Below the pieces are notes generated by a model. It searched no databases. It saw only the letters and a list, made by a program, of their open reading frames with translations, and was not told the origin of the DNA. Of a DNA stretch of 26,234 nt, positions 15,192 to 21,515 are shown piece by piece (the first letter of the stretch is position 1; each line of letters begins with the position of its first letter). The stretch is from a virus. A program made the position numbers and the translations under genes. Location of the stretch: IMG/VR virus record IMGVR_UViG_3300044911_002797, positions 1-26,234 of that record, one strand, 5' to 3'.

Positions 15192-15854
15192 ATGTCATTG
15201 AGATTAATTGCTGAGAAGCCAGAATGGAATGAAGAATTTGAATATATTGTAGAGGAGAAAGACAGAAAATCTCCCTCTACATTATTTATCAAAGGCCCAT
15301 ACATGATGGCAGAAGGTGTGAATAGAAACAATAGATTATATCCATTACATGAATTAGTTCGTGAAGTTGATAGATACAAATCTGAAATGATTACAAATGC
15401 AAGATCATTAGGAGAACTTAACCATCCTCAGAGTGCTGAAGTTAATCCTGAGAGAGCTTGTCACATGGTTACTGAATTACATCAAGATGGAAACATCTTC
15501 ATTGGAAAAAGTAAAGTTCTTTCGACACCAGTAGGTTTAGTAGTGAAAGCATTAATTAATGATGGAGTTAAATTGGGGATGAGTTCTAGAGCATTAGGAC
15601 AATTGGAAGAGAAGGGTGGCAGGAATATTGTAAAGAATTTAAGATTAGTAGCTATCGACTGCGTAGCTGATCCTAGTTACCCAAAAGCATTTGTAAATGG
15701 AATTTTAGAATCTAAACAGTATGTATTAAGTGAAAACGGTAATTATGAAGAATTATATTCCAACTTTGAATCTAGTTTGAATAATTTACCTAAACGTGAT
15801 GTAGAATCCTTCTTGAAAGAATCTATCATCAATTTCTTAAAAAACTTAAAATAA
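15192..15854 (+). CDS. gp21: Prohead core protease, gp21-like (peptidase family S77)
   Basis: This 220-residue serine protease cleaves scaffold and capsid proteins during head maturation. The family core is clear: NRNNRLYPLHELVREV (44-59), GELNHPQS (74-81) with the catalytic His78, KVLSTPVGLVVKALINDG, and KLGMSSRALG (127-136) with the nucleophile Ser at 131 or 132. DCVADPSYPKAFVNG (156-170) completes the pattern. Near the N terminus, LIAE|K (5-8) fits the enzyme's own IxE cleavage rule, suggesting self-processing. It lies upstream of the scaffold and capsid genes as in T4, except that two extra genes are interposed. Two late-type boxes in tandem precede it, the nearer one 5 nt from the ATG. 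Confidence 0.92.
   Translation: MSLRLIAEKPEWNEEFEYIVEEKDRKSPSTLFIKGPYMMAEGVNRNNRLYPLHELVREVDRYKSEMITNARSLGELNHPQSAEVNPERACHMVTELHQDGNIFIGKSKVLSTPVGLVVKALINDGVKLGMSSRALGQLEEKGGRNIVKNLRLVAIDCVADPSYPKAFVNGILESKQYVLSENGNYEELYSNFESSLNNLPKRDVESFLKESIINFLKNLK
15839..15854 (+). repeat. 16-bp direct repeat, upstream copy
   Basis: AAAAAACTTAAAATAA spans the last codons and stop of the prohead protease gene. An identical copy lies at 16656-16671, after the FkbM-like gene, so the two copies bracket that gene. Confidence 0.7.
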
Positions 15855-15858
15855 TTTT

Positions 15859-16644
15859 ATGACTGATAATTGGATTTTTAATTTAAACACTAAAAATAAA
15901 AAAATATTTTCTCAAGGAGGACAAGATGGTATAATCGAATCTATAATTGAAAATATACATATAGAAAACAAATTTTGTATTGAATTTGGATACGATACGC
16001 CGGATTTAACTGGAGGATGCGGGCCAAATTGCGCGAATTTAGTAGTCAATAAACAATGGAATAACCTTTACTTAGGAGGCTCTTATGAAAATCCAAATAT
16101 AAATCTATATAAGCATTTTTTAACTACTGAAAATATAGTAGAAGTTTTTAGGAAATATAATGCTCCAACAAATTTGGGCTATCTATCCGTAGATGTAGAT
16201 TCTACTGATTTATGGTTATTAGATAAGATATTAGAATTTTACAAACCTAGTTTTTTTAGCACAGAATACAATGTCAACATACCGCATGAATATGCAATAA
16301 CATTTCCAAACAATCCAAATGAATATTGGCAAGGTAATAAAATTTTCGGAGCTTCATTAAAATGCTTTGATATAGTATCTAAAAAATATGGATATTCTTT
16401 GGTTTATGCTGGATGCGTATATCAAAATAATCATCACGATGCATTTTTTGTCAGAAATGATTTAATTAAAGGTTTAGATACTCCTACAATTCAAGATTTC
16501 AACCATACAGTAAGACCGTTGCATGAAAGACCAAGTAATGATAGACATTTAATCTGTTTGGATTATGAACATTTTTTGAAAACCAATGATGAAAAGGCTT
16601 CACAAGAATATGCAATTTTTGTGACTAGTAAATATTTGACTTAG
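15859..16644 (+). CDS. FkbM-like methyltransferase-family protein inserted in the head operon
   Basis: This 261-residue protein has the architecture of FkbM-like proteins: SQGGQDGIIESIIENI (18-33), FCIEFGYDTP (39-48) at the SAM-binding strand, and YLSVDVDSTDLWLLDKIL (about 108-125), followed by PSFFSTEYNVNIP. The D-V-D-x-x-D and E-Y-N pattern recurs in this subfamily. Lys- and Glu-containing motif residues of classic FkbM (K-x-D-x-E-G) are changed, so the activity is uncertain. It sits between the prohead protease and scaffold genes, where T4 has none of this kind. A 16-bp direct repeat, which includes the last codons of the protease gene, flanks it. It looks like a cargo gene (moron). It might modify capsid or glycan; this is inference. 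Confidence 0.6.
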   Translation: MTDNWIFNLNTKNKKIFSQGGQDGIIESIIENIHIENKFCIEFGYDTPDLTGGCGPNCANLVVNKQWNNLYLGGSYENPNINLYKHFLTTENIVEVFRKYNAPTNLGYLSVDVDSTDLWLLDKILEFYKPSFFSTEYNVNIPHEYAITFPNNPNEYWQGNKIFGASLKCFDIVSKKYGYSLVYAGCVYQNNHHDAFFVRNDLIKGLDTPTIQDFNHTVRPLHERPSNDRHLICLDYEHFLKTNDEKASQEYAIFVTSKYLT

Positions 16645-16655
16645 TCTAATTGGCA

Positions 16656-16671
16656 AAAAAACTTAAAATAA
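16656..16671 (+). repeat. 16-bp direct repeat, downstream copy
   Basis: Identical to 15839-15854, but non-coding here. It directly precedes the late-type box of the next gene, which would have followed the protease gene before any insertion. Confidence 0.7.
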
Positions 16672-16679
16672 ACTAAATA
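16672..16679 (+). promoter_or_regulatory. Late promoter box, Lys-rich prohead protein gene
   Basis: ACTAAATA ends 5 nt before the ATG at 16685. It directly follows the downstream copy of the 16-bp direct repeat. Confidence 0.55.
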
Positions 16680-16684
16680 AAAAT

Positions 16685-16993
16685 ATGACAAAAATCGAAA
16701 GAGAAAAAATTGTAGATTTTATAGATGCGCTAATGGAAAGCGATTATAGCAGAGCTAATAAAGATTTGGGTATTGTGGTTAAAGAAAAAATTAAAGCAAA
16801 GCTTAATGAGGCGAAACATGTAAAGCCATTTGGAAAAGAAACTGAATGCGATGATGAATGTGATAATGATGGTGAAAGTAACAAATCAAAAAAAGGATCA
16901 AATAAAAAGAAATCGCAAAAACCTAAAAAGAAATCGCAAAAACCTAAAAAGGGACAATTGCCACCTTGGTTAAAAAATAAAGGTAAAAAGTAA
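16685..16993 (+). CDS. Small prohead-core-like protein with acidic patch and Lys-rich repeat tail
   Basis: This 102-residue protein starts with a helical segment, KIVDFIDALMESDYSRANKD (8-27), then IVVKEKIKAKLNEA. Similar starts occur in small T4-like prohead-core or head-assembly proteins, and LME|S (16-18) fits a gp21 cleavage site. Residues 52-64 form an acidic, Cys-containing patch (ECDDECDNDGE). The rest is lysine-rich with a tandem KKSQKPK unit and ends LPPWLKNKGKK. It lies just before the scaffold gene, the position of T4 genes 67 and 68, which encode prohead core proteins. A late-type box is 5 nt from the ATG. The function is inferred from location and composition. Confidence 0.55.
   Translation: MTKIEREKIVDFIDALMESDYSRANKDLGIVVKEKIKAKLNEAKHVKPFGKETECDDECDNDGESNKSKKGSNKKKSQKPKKKSQKPKKGQLPPWLKNKGKK
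16907..16948 (+). repeat. 21-bp tandem repeat inside the Lys-rich gene
   Basis: Two identical 21-bp units (16907-16927 and 16928-16948) each encode KKSQKPK. In-frame duplication lengthens a basic tail, and unit number may vary between relatives. Confidence 0.9.
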
Positions 16994-17011
16994 ATAAATA
17001 ATATCAAAATT

Positions 17012-17019
17012 GATAACTA
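17012..17019 (+). promoter_or_regulatory. Variant late promoter box, scaffold gene
   Basis: GATAACTA ends 5 nt before the ATG at 17025. The core AACTA variant recurs as TATAACTA before the capsid gene, so this may be a genuine subclass. Confidence 0.45.
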
Positions 17020-17024
17020 ATTAT

Positions 17025-17945
17025 ATGGGAAAAGAAATTTCTAACATTCTTAAGGAAGCTACACAAGGCATCTTGACCGAAGAAACACTTCAGCAAATCG
17101 AATCTGCATTCAATGAAGCTGTCAATGAACGTGTTAAGATTCATGTCGAAAAAGCATTAAACGAACAAGACAGTGAATATAGTACAAAGCTCGAAAAGCT
17201 TTTAGAAACTATCGATGTAGATAGAACTGCTAAAATGAAAAAACTCGTCGAAGCTGTTGATACTAATAATGCAAAGAAATTACAATTAGTTGTCAAACGT
17301 TATCAAAAAGTTATTAGCGAGCAAGCATCTCAATTTAAAGATGATTTGGTTGATAAGATTTCCCATTATTTAACATTATTTGTCGAAAGCAAAATCCCGC
17401 AGAAAACTGTCGAAGAATCTGTTAGAAATAATAAAGCTAGAATCATCTTAAATAATTTAAGAGAGTCTTTAGCTATTGACACCGCTTTATTGAGCGATTC
17501 ATTGAAAGACGCATTAGTAGACGGTAAGAAGCAGATTATAGAAGCTAAACAAGTTGCTCGAAAAGCTACACAAGAACTTGAATTAGTAAAAGAAGAATTT
17601 TCCAAAACAGAAGCTAAATTACTTATTGAAAGTAAGACTGCGAAACTTACTCCTAAGAAGAGAGAATATGCTCTCAAGGTATTGGAAGGCAAGTCTGTTA
17701 AATTTATCAAAGAAAACTTAGATTATACATTAAGTCTTTTTGATAAGAAAGAAGAAGAGCGTTTATCGATGCTCAAGGAACAAGCTTTTGAAACTAGAAA
17801 AGTTAAGTCTGATCGTCCTGTAACATCAGAAGTTAAATCAAATGTATTTGGTGTTGAACCAGATGAAAATGAATTAATTAGCGAATCTAGTCAACAAAAA
17901 TTTGGCCATGTTAATAATTATTTGAGTGAATTGAGTAAATATTAA
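17025..17945 (+). CDS. gp22: Prohead scaffolding core protein, gp22-like
   Basis: This 306-residue protein is almost entirely helical and highly charged, as expected for the major scaffold that fills the prohead and is later degraded. It opens MGKEISNILKEATQGILTEE and has several LxE or IxE sites (LKE, LTE and others) for gp21. Coiled-coil stretches are rich in Glu, Lys and Gln. The segment RNNKARIILNNLRESL and the C-terminal GHVNNYLSEL region fit gp22 relatives. It is directly upstream of the capsid gene, the usual place. The start is the ATG at 17025; the in-frame TTG at 17010 is not preferred, and a late-type box (GATAACTA) lies 5 nt before the ATG. Confidence 0.85.
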   Translation: MGKEISNILKEATQGILTEETLQQIESAFNEAVNERVKIHVEKALNEQDSEYSTKLEKLLETIDVDRTAKMKKLVEAVDTNNAKKLQLVVKRYQKVISEQASQFKDDLVDKISHYLTLFVESKIPQKTVEESVRNNKARIILNNLRESLAIDTALLSDSLKDALVDGKKQIIEAKQVARKATQELELVKEEFSKTEAKLLIESKTAKLTPKKREYALKVLEGKSVKFIKENLDYTLSLFDKKEEERLSMLKEQAFETRKVKSDRPVTSEVKSNVFGVEPDENELISESSQQKFGHVNNYLSELSKY

Positions 17946-17969
17946 TAAGCCTCTAAAATTTGGTAGAAG

Positions 17970-17977
17970 TATAACTA
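17970..17977 (+). promoter_or_regulatory. Variant late promoter box, major capsid gene
   Basis: TATAACTA, one base from the T4 consensus, lies 57 nt before the capsid ATG. Initiation about 6 nt downstream would give a leader of about 52 nt, unlike the leaderless neighbours. Confidence 0.5.
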
Positions 17978-17985
17978 CTTGAAAT

Positions 17986-18008
17986 CCTGTGTCGAGTGAC
18001 ACTTGAGG
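17986..18008 (+). promoter_or_regulatory. Leader hairpin of the major capsid mRNA
   Basis: CCT/AGG (17986-17988 with 18006-18008) and GTGTC/GACAC (17989-17993 with 17998-18002) pair around a GAGT loop, with a 3-nt TTG bulge. It lies near the predicted 5' end of the leader, before an A/G-rich stretch that leads to the ATG. Stabilising the mRNA end or controlling translation are possible roles. Confidence 0.5.
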
Positions 18009-18034
18009 TCGTAAAAAAGAAAGAAAAATAAAAC

Positions 18035-19561
18035 ATGAAACAAATCAAACCTACACAAGCTTATATCAATCAAGATCGTGCTCAGGCTCTTTTGGAAAAG
18101 TGGGCACCAGTGCTCAACTATTCCTCCAAGAACGTAAGCGCAATTGAAGATGATCATACTCGCTTAAACACTGCTATGCTTTTAGAGAACCAAGAATCTT
18201 GGTGCTTAAATGAAGCTGGTATCTATGCTGGTGGATCTGGTAGCGTATTCGGTTTCAATGGTATCAATGGTGGTCTTGGTAATGGTGCGACTGGTGGCGG
18301 CAACGCTTCCTTGACACCTGCTGGAGACAACTATGCTACTGGCGATAATCGTTTGCCAAAGATCCTTATTCCTATGATTCGTCGTACTTTCCCAGAATTG
18401 ATTTCTAATGAAATCGTTGGGGTTCAGCCAATGTCTGGTCCTGTTGGATTAGCATTTGCTTTACGTTATAAGTACGGTCAGTCCACATTGGGCGGAAATT
18501 ATCAAGATAATTCCCATCCTACTGCTGGTAATGGAACTTTGGAAGGAAGCAATAGTACTCGCGGCCAAATCTTTAATTCTTATAATGCATCTAAGGCTGC
18601 TGGCAACAACGAATTAGGATGGCAGTTCTTGGATACCAGATTTACTGGTACATCTGCTGCTGGCTTATCTGGTAACGCTGAATGGGCATTTAATGCTGCT
18701 GATCAAGGCGTTGCTGAAATTCTTAAGAATTTCGAAATCAGCCAAAACATTCCTACCGTTGAACTTGGCTTCGAGAAGACCGCTGTTGAAGCTGGTACTC
18801 GTCGTTTAGGTGCTCGTTGGTCCGTTGAGTTAGAACAAGACTTGAAGAACATGAACGGTATCGATATTGATGCTGAGATCACAAATGCCATGAGCTATGA
18901 GATCCAAGCTGAAATTGACCGTGAAATGATTATGCGTATGGTCCAAGCCTCCTTGAATGGTGGTCGTGGCCAAGGTTATTCCGTATGGTCCCCAGCTTCT
19001 GCTGATGGCCGTTGGCTTGTTGAACGTAATCGTGACTTCTACCAGAGAATTATCATTGAATCTAACCGTATTGCAGTTCGTAACCGCCGTGGTTCCGCAA
19101 ACTTCATCGTAGCTACACCTCGCGTGTGCGCTATCTTCGAAATGTTGCCAGAATTCCAGTGGTTGACTGTACAAGGTAATGTCAATACCAACCAAACTGG
19201 CGTTGCCAAAGTTGGTTCCTTAGGTGGACGTTTTAACGTTTATCGTGATACACGTACCGAAGTTCAGAACAGTGCTGTTTATGGATCTAATATCGGTTAT
19301 GGTGCTAGCACAACTGTAGAATATGCTCTCCTTGGATACAAGGGTTCAGACTTCTATGACACTGGTATCATTTATTGTCCATACATTCCTGTTATGGTTC
19401 AGCGTACAATTGGTCCAAATGATTTCGCACCTCGCGTTGGGTTATTAACCCGTTACGGAGTTGTCGATAACATCTTTGGTGCTAACTTGTATTACCATAC
19501 CATTATTGTTAAGGGATTAGGCGAAGCCTTTACTCCCGGGAATCAGGCAGTATATTTCTAA
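18035..19561 (+). CDS. gp23: Major capsid protein, gp23-like
   Basis: This 508-residue protein matches gp23 across its length: LIPMIRRTFPELISNEIVGV (around 110), QPMSGPVGLAFALRY, RLGARWSVELEQDLKNMNGI, IDAEITNAMSYEIQAEIDRE and GLLTRYGVVDNIFGANLYY. The N terminus holds the cleaved propeptide; LNE60|A61, followed by a glycine-rich stretch, fits the gp21 site and the T4 position. Codons differ from neighbours: Arg is mostly CGT/CGC rather than AGA, and C-ending codons are frequent, as expected for a heavily translated gene. It has its own leader with a hairpin and an A/G-rich stretch before the ATG, and a strong terminator follows. Confidence 0.96.
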   Translation: MKQIKPTQAYINQDRAQALLEKWAPVLNYSSKNVSAIEDDHTRLNTAMLLENQESWCLNEAGIYAGGSGSVFGFNGINGGLGNGATGGGNASLTPAGDNYATGDNRLPKILIPMIRRTFPELISNEIVGVQPMSGPVGLAFALRYKYGQSTLGGNYQDNSHPTAGNGTLEGSNSTRGQIFNSYNASKAAGNNELGWQFLDTRFTGTSAAGLSGNAEWAFNAADQGVAEILKNFEISQNIPTVELGFEKTAVEAGTRRLGARWSVELEQDLKNMNGIDIDAEITNAMSYEIQAEIDREMIMRMVQASLNGGRGQGYSVWSPASADGRWLVERNRDFYQRIIIESNRIAVRNRRGSANFIVATPRVCAIFEMLPEFQWLTVQGNVNTNQTGVAKVGSLGGRFNVYRDTRTEVQNSAVYGSNIGYGASTTVEYALLGYKGSDFYDTGIIYCPYIPVMVQRTIGPNDFAPRVGLLTRYGVVDNIFGANLYYHTIIVKGLGEAFTPGNQAVYF

Positions 19562-19590
19562 GCGATTAGAAAAAAGAGTCAAAACAAAAA

Positions 19591-19619
19591 AACCCGCAGA
19601 GAAATCTGCGGGTTTTTTC
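19591..19619 (+). terminator. Rho-independent terminator after the capsid gene
   Basis: AACCCGCAGA (19591-19600), loop GAAA, TCTGCGGGTT (19605-19614), then a run of T. The G+C-rich stem stands out from the AT-rich background. A-tracts before the stem may extend the pairing and allow some function in the opposite direction. Confidence 0.93.
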
Positions 19620-19640
19620 TTGTCTTTTTTAGTCTATTAT

Positions 19641-19648
19641 GCTAAATA
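19641..19648 (+). promoter_or_regulatory. Weak late promoter box, small gene after capsid
   Basis: GCTAAATA ends 9 nt before the ATG at 19658. It is the only candidate between the capsid terminator and this gene, but its spacing is not the common 5 nt. Confidence 0.35.
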
Positions 19649-19657
19649 TTTTCCCTT

Positions 19658-19891
19658 ATGGAAATCATACCAACATCAACATCCGTATCAAACTACCTAG
19701 AACTTCAACCAATTATGCAAGCAATGAGATCAGGCAATAATAAGTTGCCTGCGAATTCACTGCCAACCAATACCGAAGGAACTATTCAGCAAAATGCGGA
19801 GGAACAAAAGCTACCACCAGTTACATTATACAATGCTCATGGACTTTTAGTTAATAATAAGAATCCAAATAGTTTAATTGCTCATGCCTGA
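19658..19891 (+). CDS. Small hypothetical protein between two terminators
   Basis: I do not recognise this 77-residue protein. It is rich in Asn, Gln, Pro, Ser and Thr, with no membrane segment or clear domain, and looks largely disordered (for example PANSLPTNTEGTIQQNAEEQ). It is an isolated unit: the capsid gene terminator lies upstream and a second terminator lies 24 bases downstream. A box-like GCTAAATA lies 9 nt before the ATG, longer than the common 5-nt spacing. Position and length would suit a minor head accessory protein, but there is no direct evidence. Confidence 0.5.
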   Translation: MEIIPTSTSVSNYLELQPIMQAMRSGNNKLPANSLPTNTEGTIQQNAEEQKLPPVTLYNAHGLLVNNKNPNSLIAHA

Positions 19892-19915
19892 GTAAATATA
19901 ATTACCTAATAATCA

Positions 19916-19945
19916 AGCCCATAGAGAAATCTATGGGCTTTTTTT
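19916..19945 (+). terminator. Rho-independent terminator after the 77-residue gene
   Basis: AGCCCATAGA (19916-19925), loop GAAA, TCTATGGGCT (19930-19939), then a T-tract to 19945. It shares loop and layout with the capsid terminator and runs into the next late promoter box. Confidence 0.92.
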
Positions 19946-19952
19946 ATAAATA
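19945..19952 (+). promoter_or_regulatory. Late promoter box after second terminator
   Basis: A perfect TATAAATA, 5 nt before the ATG at 19958. Its first T is the last T of the preceding terminator tract, so termination and restart are packed together. Confidence 0.68.
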
Positions 19953-19957
19953 ATTAT

Positions 19958-20158
19958 ATGTTGGAATTTAAAAACCCCATTCCAGTAGTTACTCCATTTG
20001 GAGAAGGTTACGCAATATATGCAGTATGGACGGGACCATTCGAAACTGACATATGGGCTGTAGCGTTATGCGATGGAGGTTTTATAAGACACTTTAGAAC
20101 TGATCAAATAAAAATGCATGTTAGCGGAACATTAGGTATATCTAAGAAAGATAATTAA
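19958..20158 (+). CDS. Small conserved-looking hypothetical protein
   Basis: This 66-residue protein has a compact beta-like pattern: VVTPFGEGYAIYAVWTGPFE, then WAVALCDGGFIRHFRTDQIK. It looks like a small folded SH3- or Sm-like barrel, and I have the impression of similar proteins in marine T4-like phages, which I cannot check. A perfect TATAAATA box overlaps the end of the previous terminator's T-tract and stands 5 nt before the ATG, so it is expressed late as the first gene of a new unit. No function can be assigned. Confidence 0.6.
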   Translation: MLEFKNPIPVVTPFGEGYAIYAVWTGPFETDIWAVALCDGGFIRHFRTDQIKMHVSGTLGISKKDN

Positions 20159-20161
20159 ATA
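20154..20161 (+). promoter_or_regulatory. Late promoter box, candidate internal-protein gene
   Basis: ATTAAATA ends 5 nt before the ATG at 20167 and overlaps the stop codon of the previous gene. Confidence 0.52.
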
Positions 20162-20166
20162 TAATT

Positions 20167-20538
20167 ATGAAAACTTTTAACGAAGCCTATAATAAATTGA
20201 TATCAGAATATTCCAATAAAGAATTAATTTCTTTTATAGAAAAAAGAAAATCTGGTGCAAAAAAAATAGAAAAAAGTTCTAATGCAAAAGGCGGACCTGC
20301 AAAGCTAACTGCTATACACTTTGCTGCCAAAGATATTCCATACAAACAAGCTATATCTATGGCTTCTAAAGATAATTGCGCTGAAAAGTTGAAAGAAAAA
20401 GGAGACGAATTACTTAAGAAATTAAAATCTTGGAGTACTATGTCTCAAAAAGAATTTCAACATGTAATGGGACAACTAGAAGCGTATGGAGAAGTTTATA
20501 TTAAAACTGTCAAACCAGATTCTATCAAATTAGATTAA
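20167..20538 (+). CDS. Hypothetical late protein with capsid-targeting-like N terminus
   Basis: This 123-residue basic protein begins MKTFNEAYNKLISEYSNKEL. The start resembles the T4 internal-protein leader (MKTYQEF followed by an IAE cleavage site), and LISE|Y at residues 11-14 fits the IxE rule. The rest is Lys-rich and helical (KKRKSGAKK-like composition around 25-45), compatible with DNA contact inside the head. A late-type box (ATTAAATA) is 5 nt before the ATG. Its stop overlaps the stop of the opposing gene within the palindrome TTAA. An internal head protein is proposed; the family is not recognised. Confidence 0.6.
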   Translation: MKTFNEAYNKLISEYSNKELISFIEKRKSGAKKIEKSSNAKGGPAKLTAIHFAAKDIPYKQAISMASKDNCAEKLKEKGDELLKKLKSWSTMSQKEFQHVMGQLEAYGEVYIKTVKPDSIKLD

Positions 20539-20813
20539 GCCCAATCTTTACAGGCTTGTGCTTGTGGACTACCAGCTTTGGCTTTTCCACATTTATGTCT
20601 GGCCTTAAAACTCTTTTTACGTTTAGAATTTCCAGACTTACCAGTTACTCTGACACCAGCTTGACCCCAATGAATTCTTTTAATTGATCCATCTGGTTGC
20701 TTAGCACATTTCATCCACTTTTTTCCCTTTCTAGTGGAATGAGCCTTTTGAGTAACCTTAGTGCATTGAGCTTCAAGTAGTAAAGCTTTTTCAAGTAATT
20801 GATCGAAATTCAT
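20535..20813 (-). CDS. Small basic Cys-containing protein, candidate internal head protein
   Basis: This 92-residue protein is strongly basic. It begins MNFDQLLEKALLLEAQC, where LLE|A at residue 14 fits the gp21 cleavage rule after a short hydrophobic helix. The body contains STRKGKKWMKCAKQPDGSIK, RIHWGQAGVRVTGKSGN, KRKKSFKARHKCG and QACKDWA; four Cys and two His could bind metal. The tryptophan and R-V-T-G-K pattern looks like a conserved marine-phage small protein, though I cannot name the family. High charge and the leader suggest it is packaged with DNA. It is on the minus strand with its own late box, 5 nt from the ATG. Confidence 0.65.
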   Translation of the reverse strand: MNFDQLLEKALLLEAQCTKVTQKAHSTRKGKKWMKCAKQPDGSIKRIHWGQAGVRVTGKSGNSKRKKSFKARHKCGKAKAGSPQAQACKDWA

Positions 20814-20818
20814 ACAAT

Positions 20819-20826
20819 TATTTAGT
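20819..20826 (-). promoter_or_regulatory. Late promoter box, minus-strand basic protein gene
   Basis: On the minus strand it reads ACTAAATA, then ATTGT, then the ATG ending at 20813. Spacing is 5 nt. It is divergent from the box at 20834. Confidence 0.58.
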
Positions 20827-20833
20827 AAAAAAG

Positions 20834-20841
20834 AATAAATA
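20834..20841 (+). promoter_or_regulatory. Late promoter box, structural gene at 20847
   Basis: AATAAATA ends 5 nt before the ATG at 20847. The divergent box for the minus-strand gene lies only 7 bp upstream. Confidence 0.58.
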
Positions 20842-20846
20842 TTATC

Positions 20847-21515
20847 ATGGCAATATATTCAAATCCTACAACCTATCCTACTTTCAACAGTTTTGTATTT
20901 GATGTAGGATCACAAACTCCTTCATTAATTGGACCATCACTTTCCGCAGTAGATAATTCTGTTGTATTCTTACCAACAGTCTCTTATTATCAAGCTAGAG
21001 TAGCTATCCCTGTCACTTCATTCACCACTCCTCCTGTCAGTGCCGCGCAAGCTAATGCATTGAGTGCTATGGGCACTTATTGGACTGATATATCTTCTAC
21101 TGGAGTATATGTCGGAGAATTAGTTGAAGCCAATGCATATAGACTTTTATCATCTACTTTTGCTGGACAACAATATTTAAGTTCCCAATATGCAGCATTG
21201 ACTTCCTCATTTATTCTATCTCCAAAATTTGGTACAGGAACTGTCAATGGAACTAACAAGACTTTAGTAGGTATACTTTATAATAGTGTTGCTGGCACTT
21301 CTACTGCAACAACTACTTTATCAGTAGCTAATAACGTTCAATTTAGTGTACATCCATTATATCATGGATCTACTTTTGCTTTGTACTTCTCTGACAGAAG
21401 TACTACATTGTTCACTGTAAATACCGCTACTGCTCTTCAAACTGGATTATCTGCGAATGAATTCTCCGCTAGAGGCCCAGAAGAATTGCGTAAGAGATTA
21501 TTAGGATATATTTAA
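20847..21515 (+). CDS. Probable virion structural protein of unknown role
   Basis: I do not recognise this 222-residue protein. It is rich in Ser, Thr, Ala and Tyr with many predicted strands (for example NKTLVGILYNSVAGTSTATT) and few charges until the last 20 residues, which hold EFSARGPEELRKRLLGY. Such composition is usual for phage decoration, tail or baseplate proteins. A late-type box (AATAAATA) is 5 nt before the ATG, so it is expressed with the structural genes. The divergent gene 33 bases upstream uses its own box in the same short region. Its stop overlaps that of the opposing gene by TTAA. Confidence 0.6.
   Translation: MAIYSNPTTYPTFNSFVFDVGSQTPSLIGPSLSAVDNSVVFLPTVSYYQARVAIPVTSFTTPPVSAAQANALSAMGTYWTDISSTGVYVGELVEANAYRLLSSTFAGQQYLSSQYAALTSSFILSPKFGTGTVNGTNKTLVGILYNSVAGTSTATTTLSVANNVQFSVHPLYHGSTFALYFSDRSTTLFTVNTATALQTGLSANEFSARGPEELRKRLLGYI

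Noticed and set aside
2960-16672. AACTTAAAATAA as a dispersed regulatory repeat (near 2961, 10315, 15843, 16660)
   Set aside because: One copy is ordinary coding sequence in the portal gene and the word is very AT-rich; only the 16-bp pair around the FkbM-like gene was kept.
16744-17007. An 87-residue minus-strand frame with hydrophobic Phe/Leu repeats
   Set aside because: It is the antisense of the Lys-rich tandem repeats; the apparent membrane helices are a by-product of AAA/AAG codons read backwards.
18703-19195. Minus-strand open frames across the capsid gene
   Set aside because: They lie wholly within gp23, lack a promoter box, and encode no recognisable pattern.
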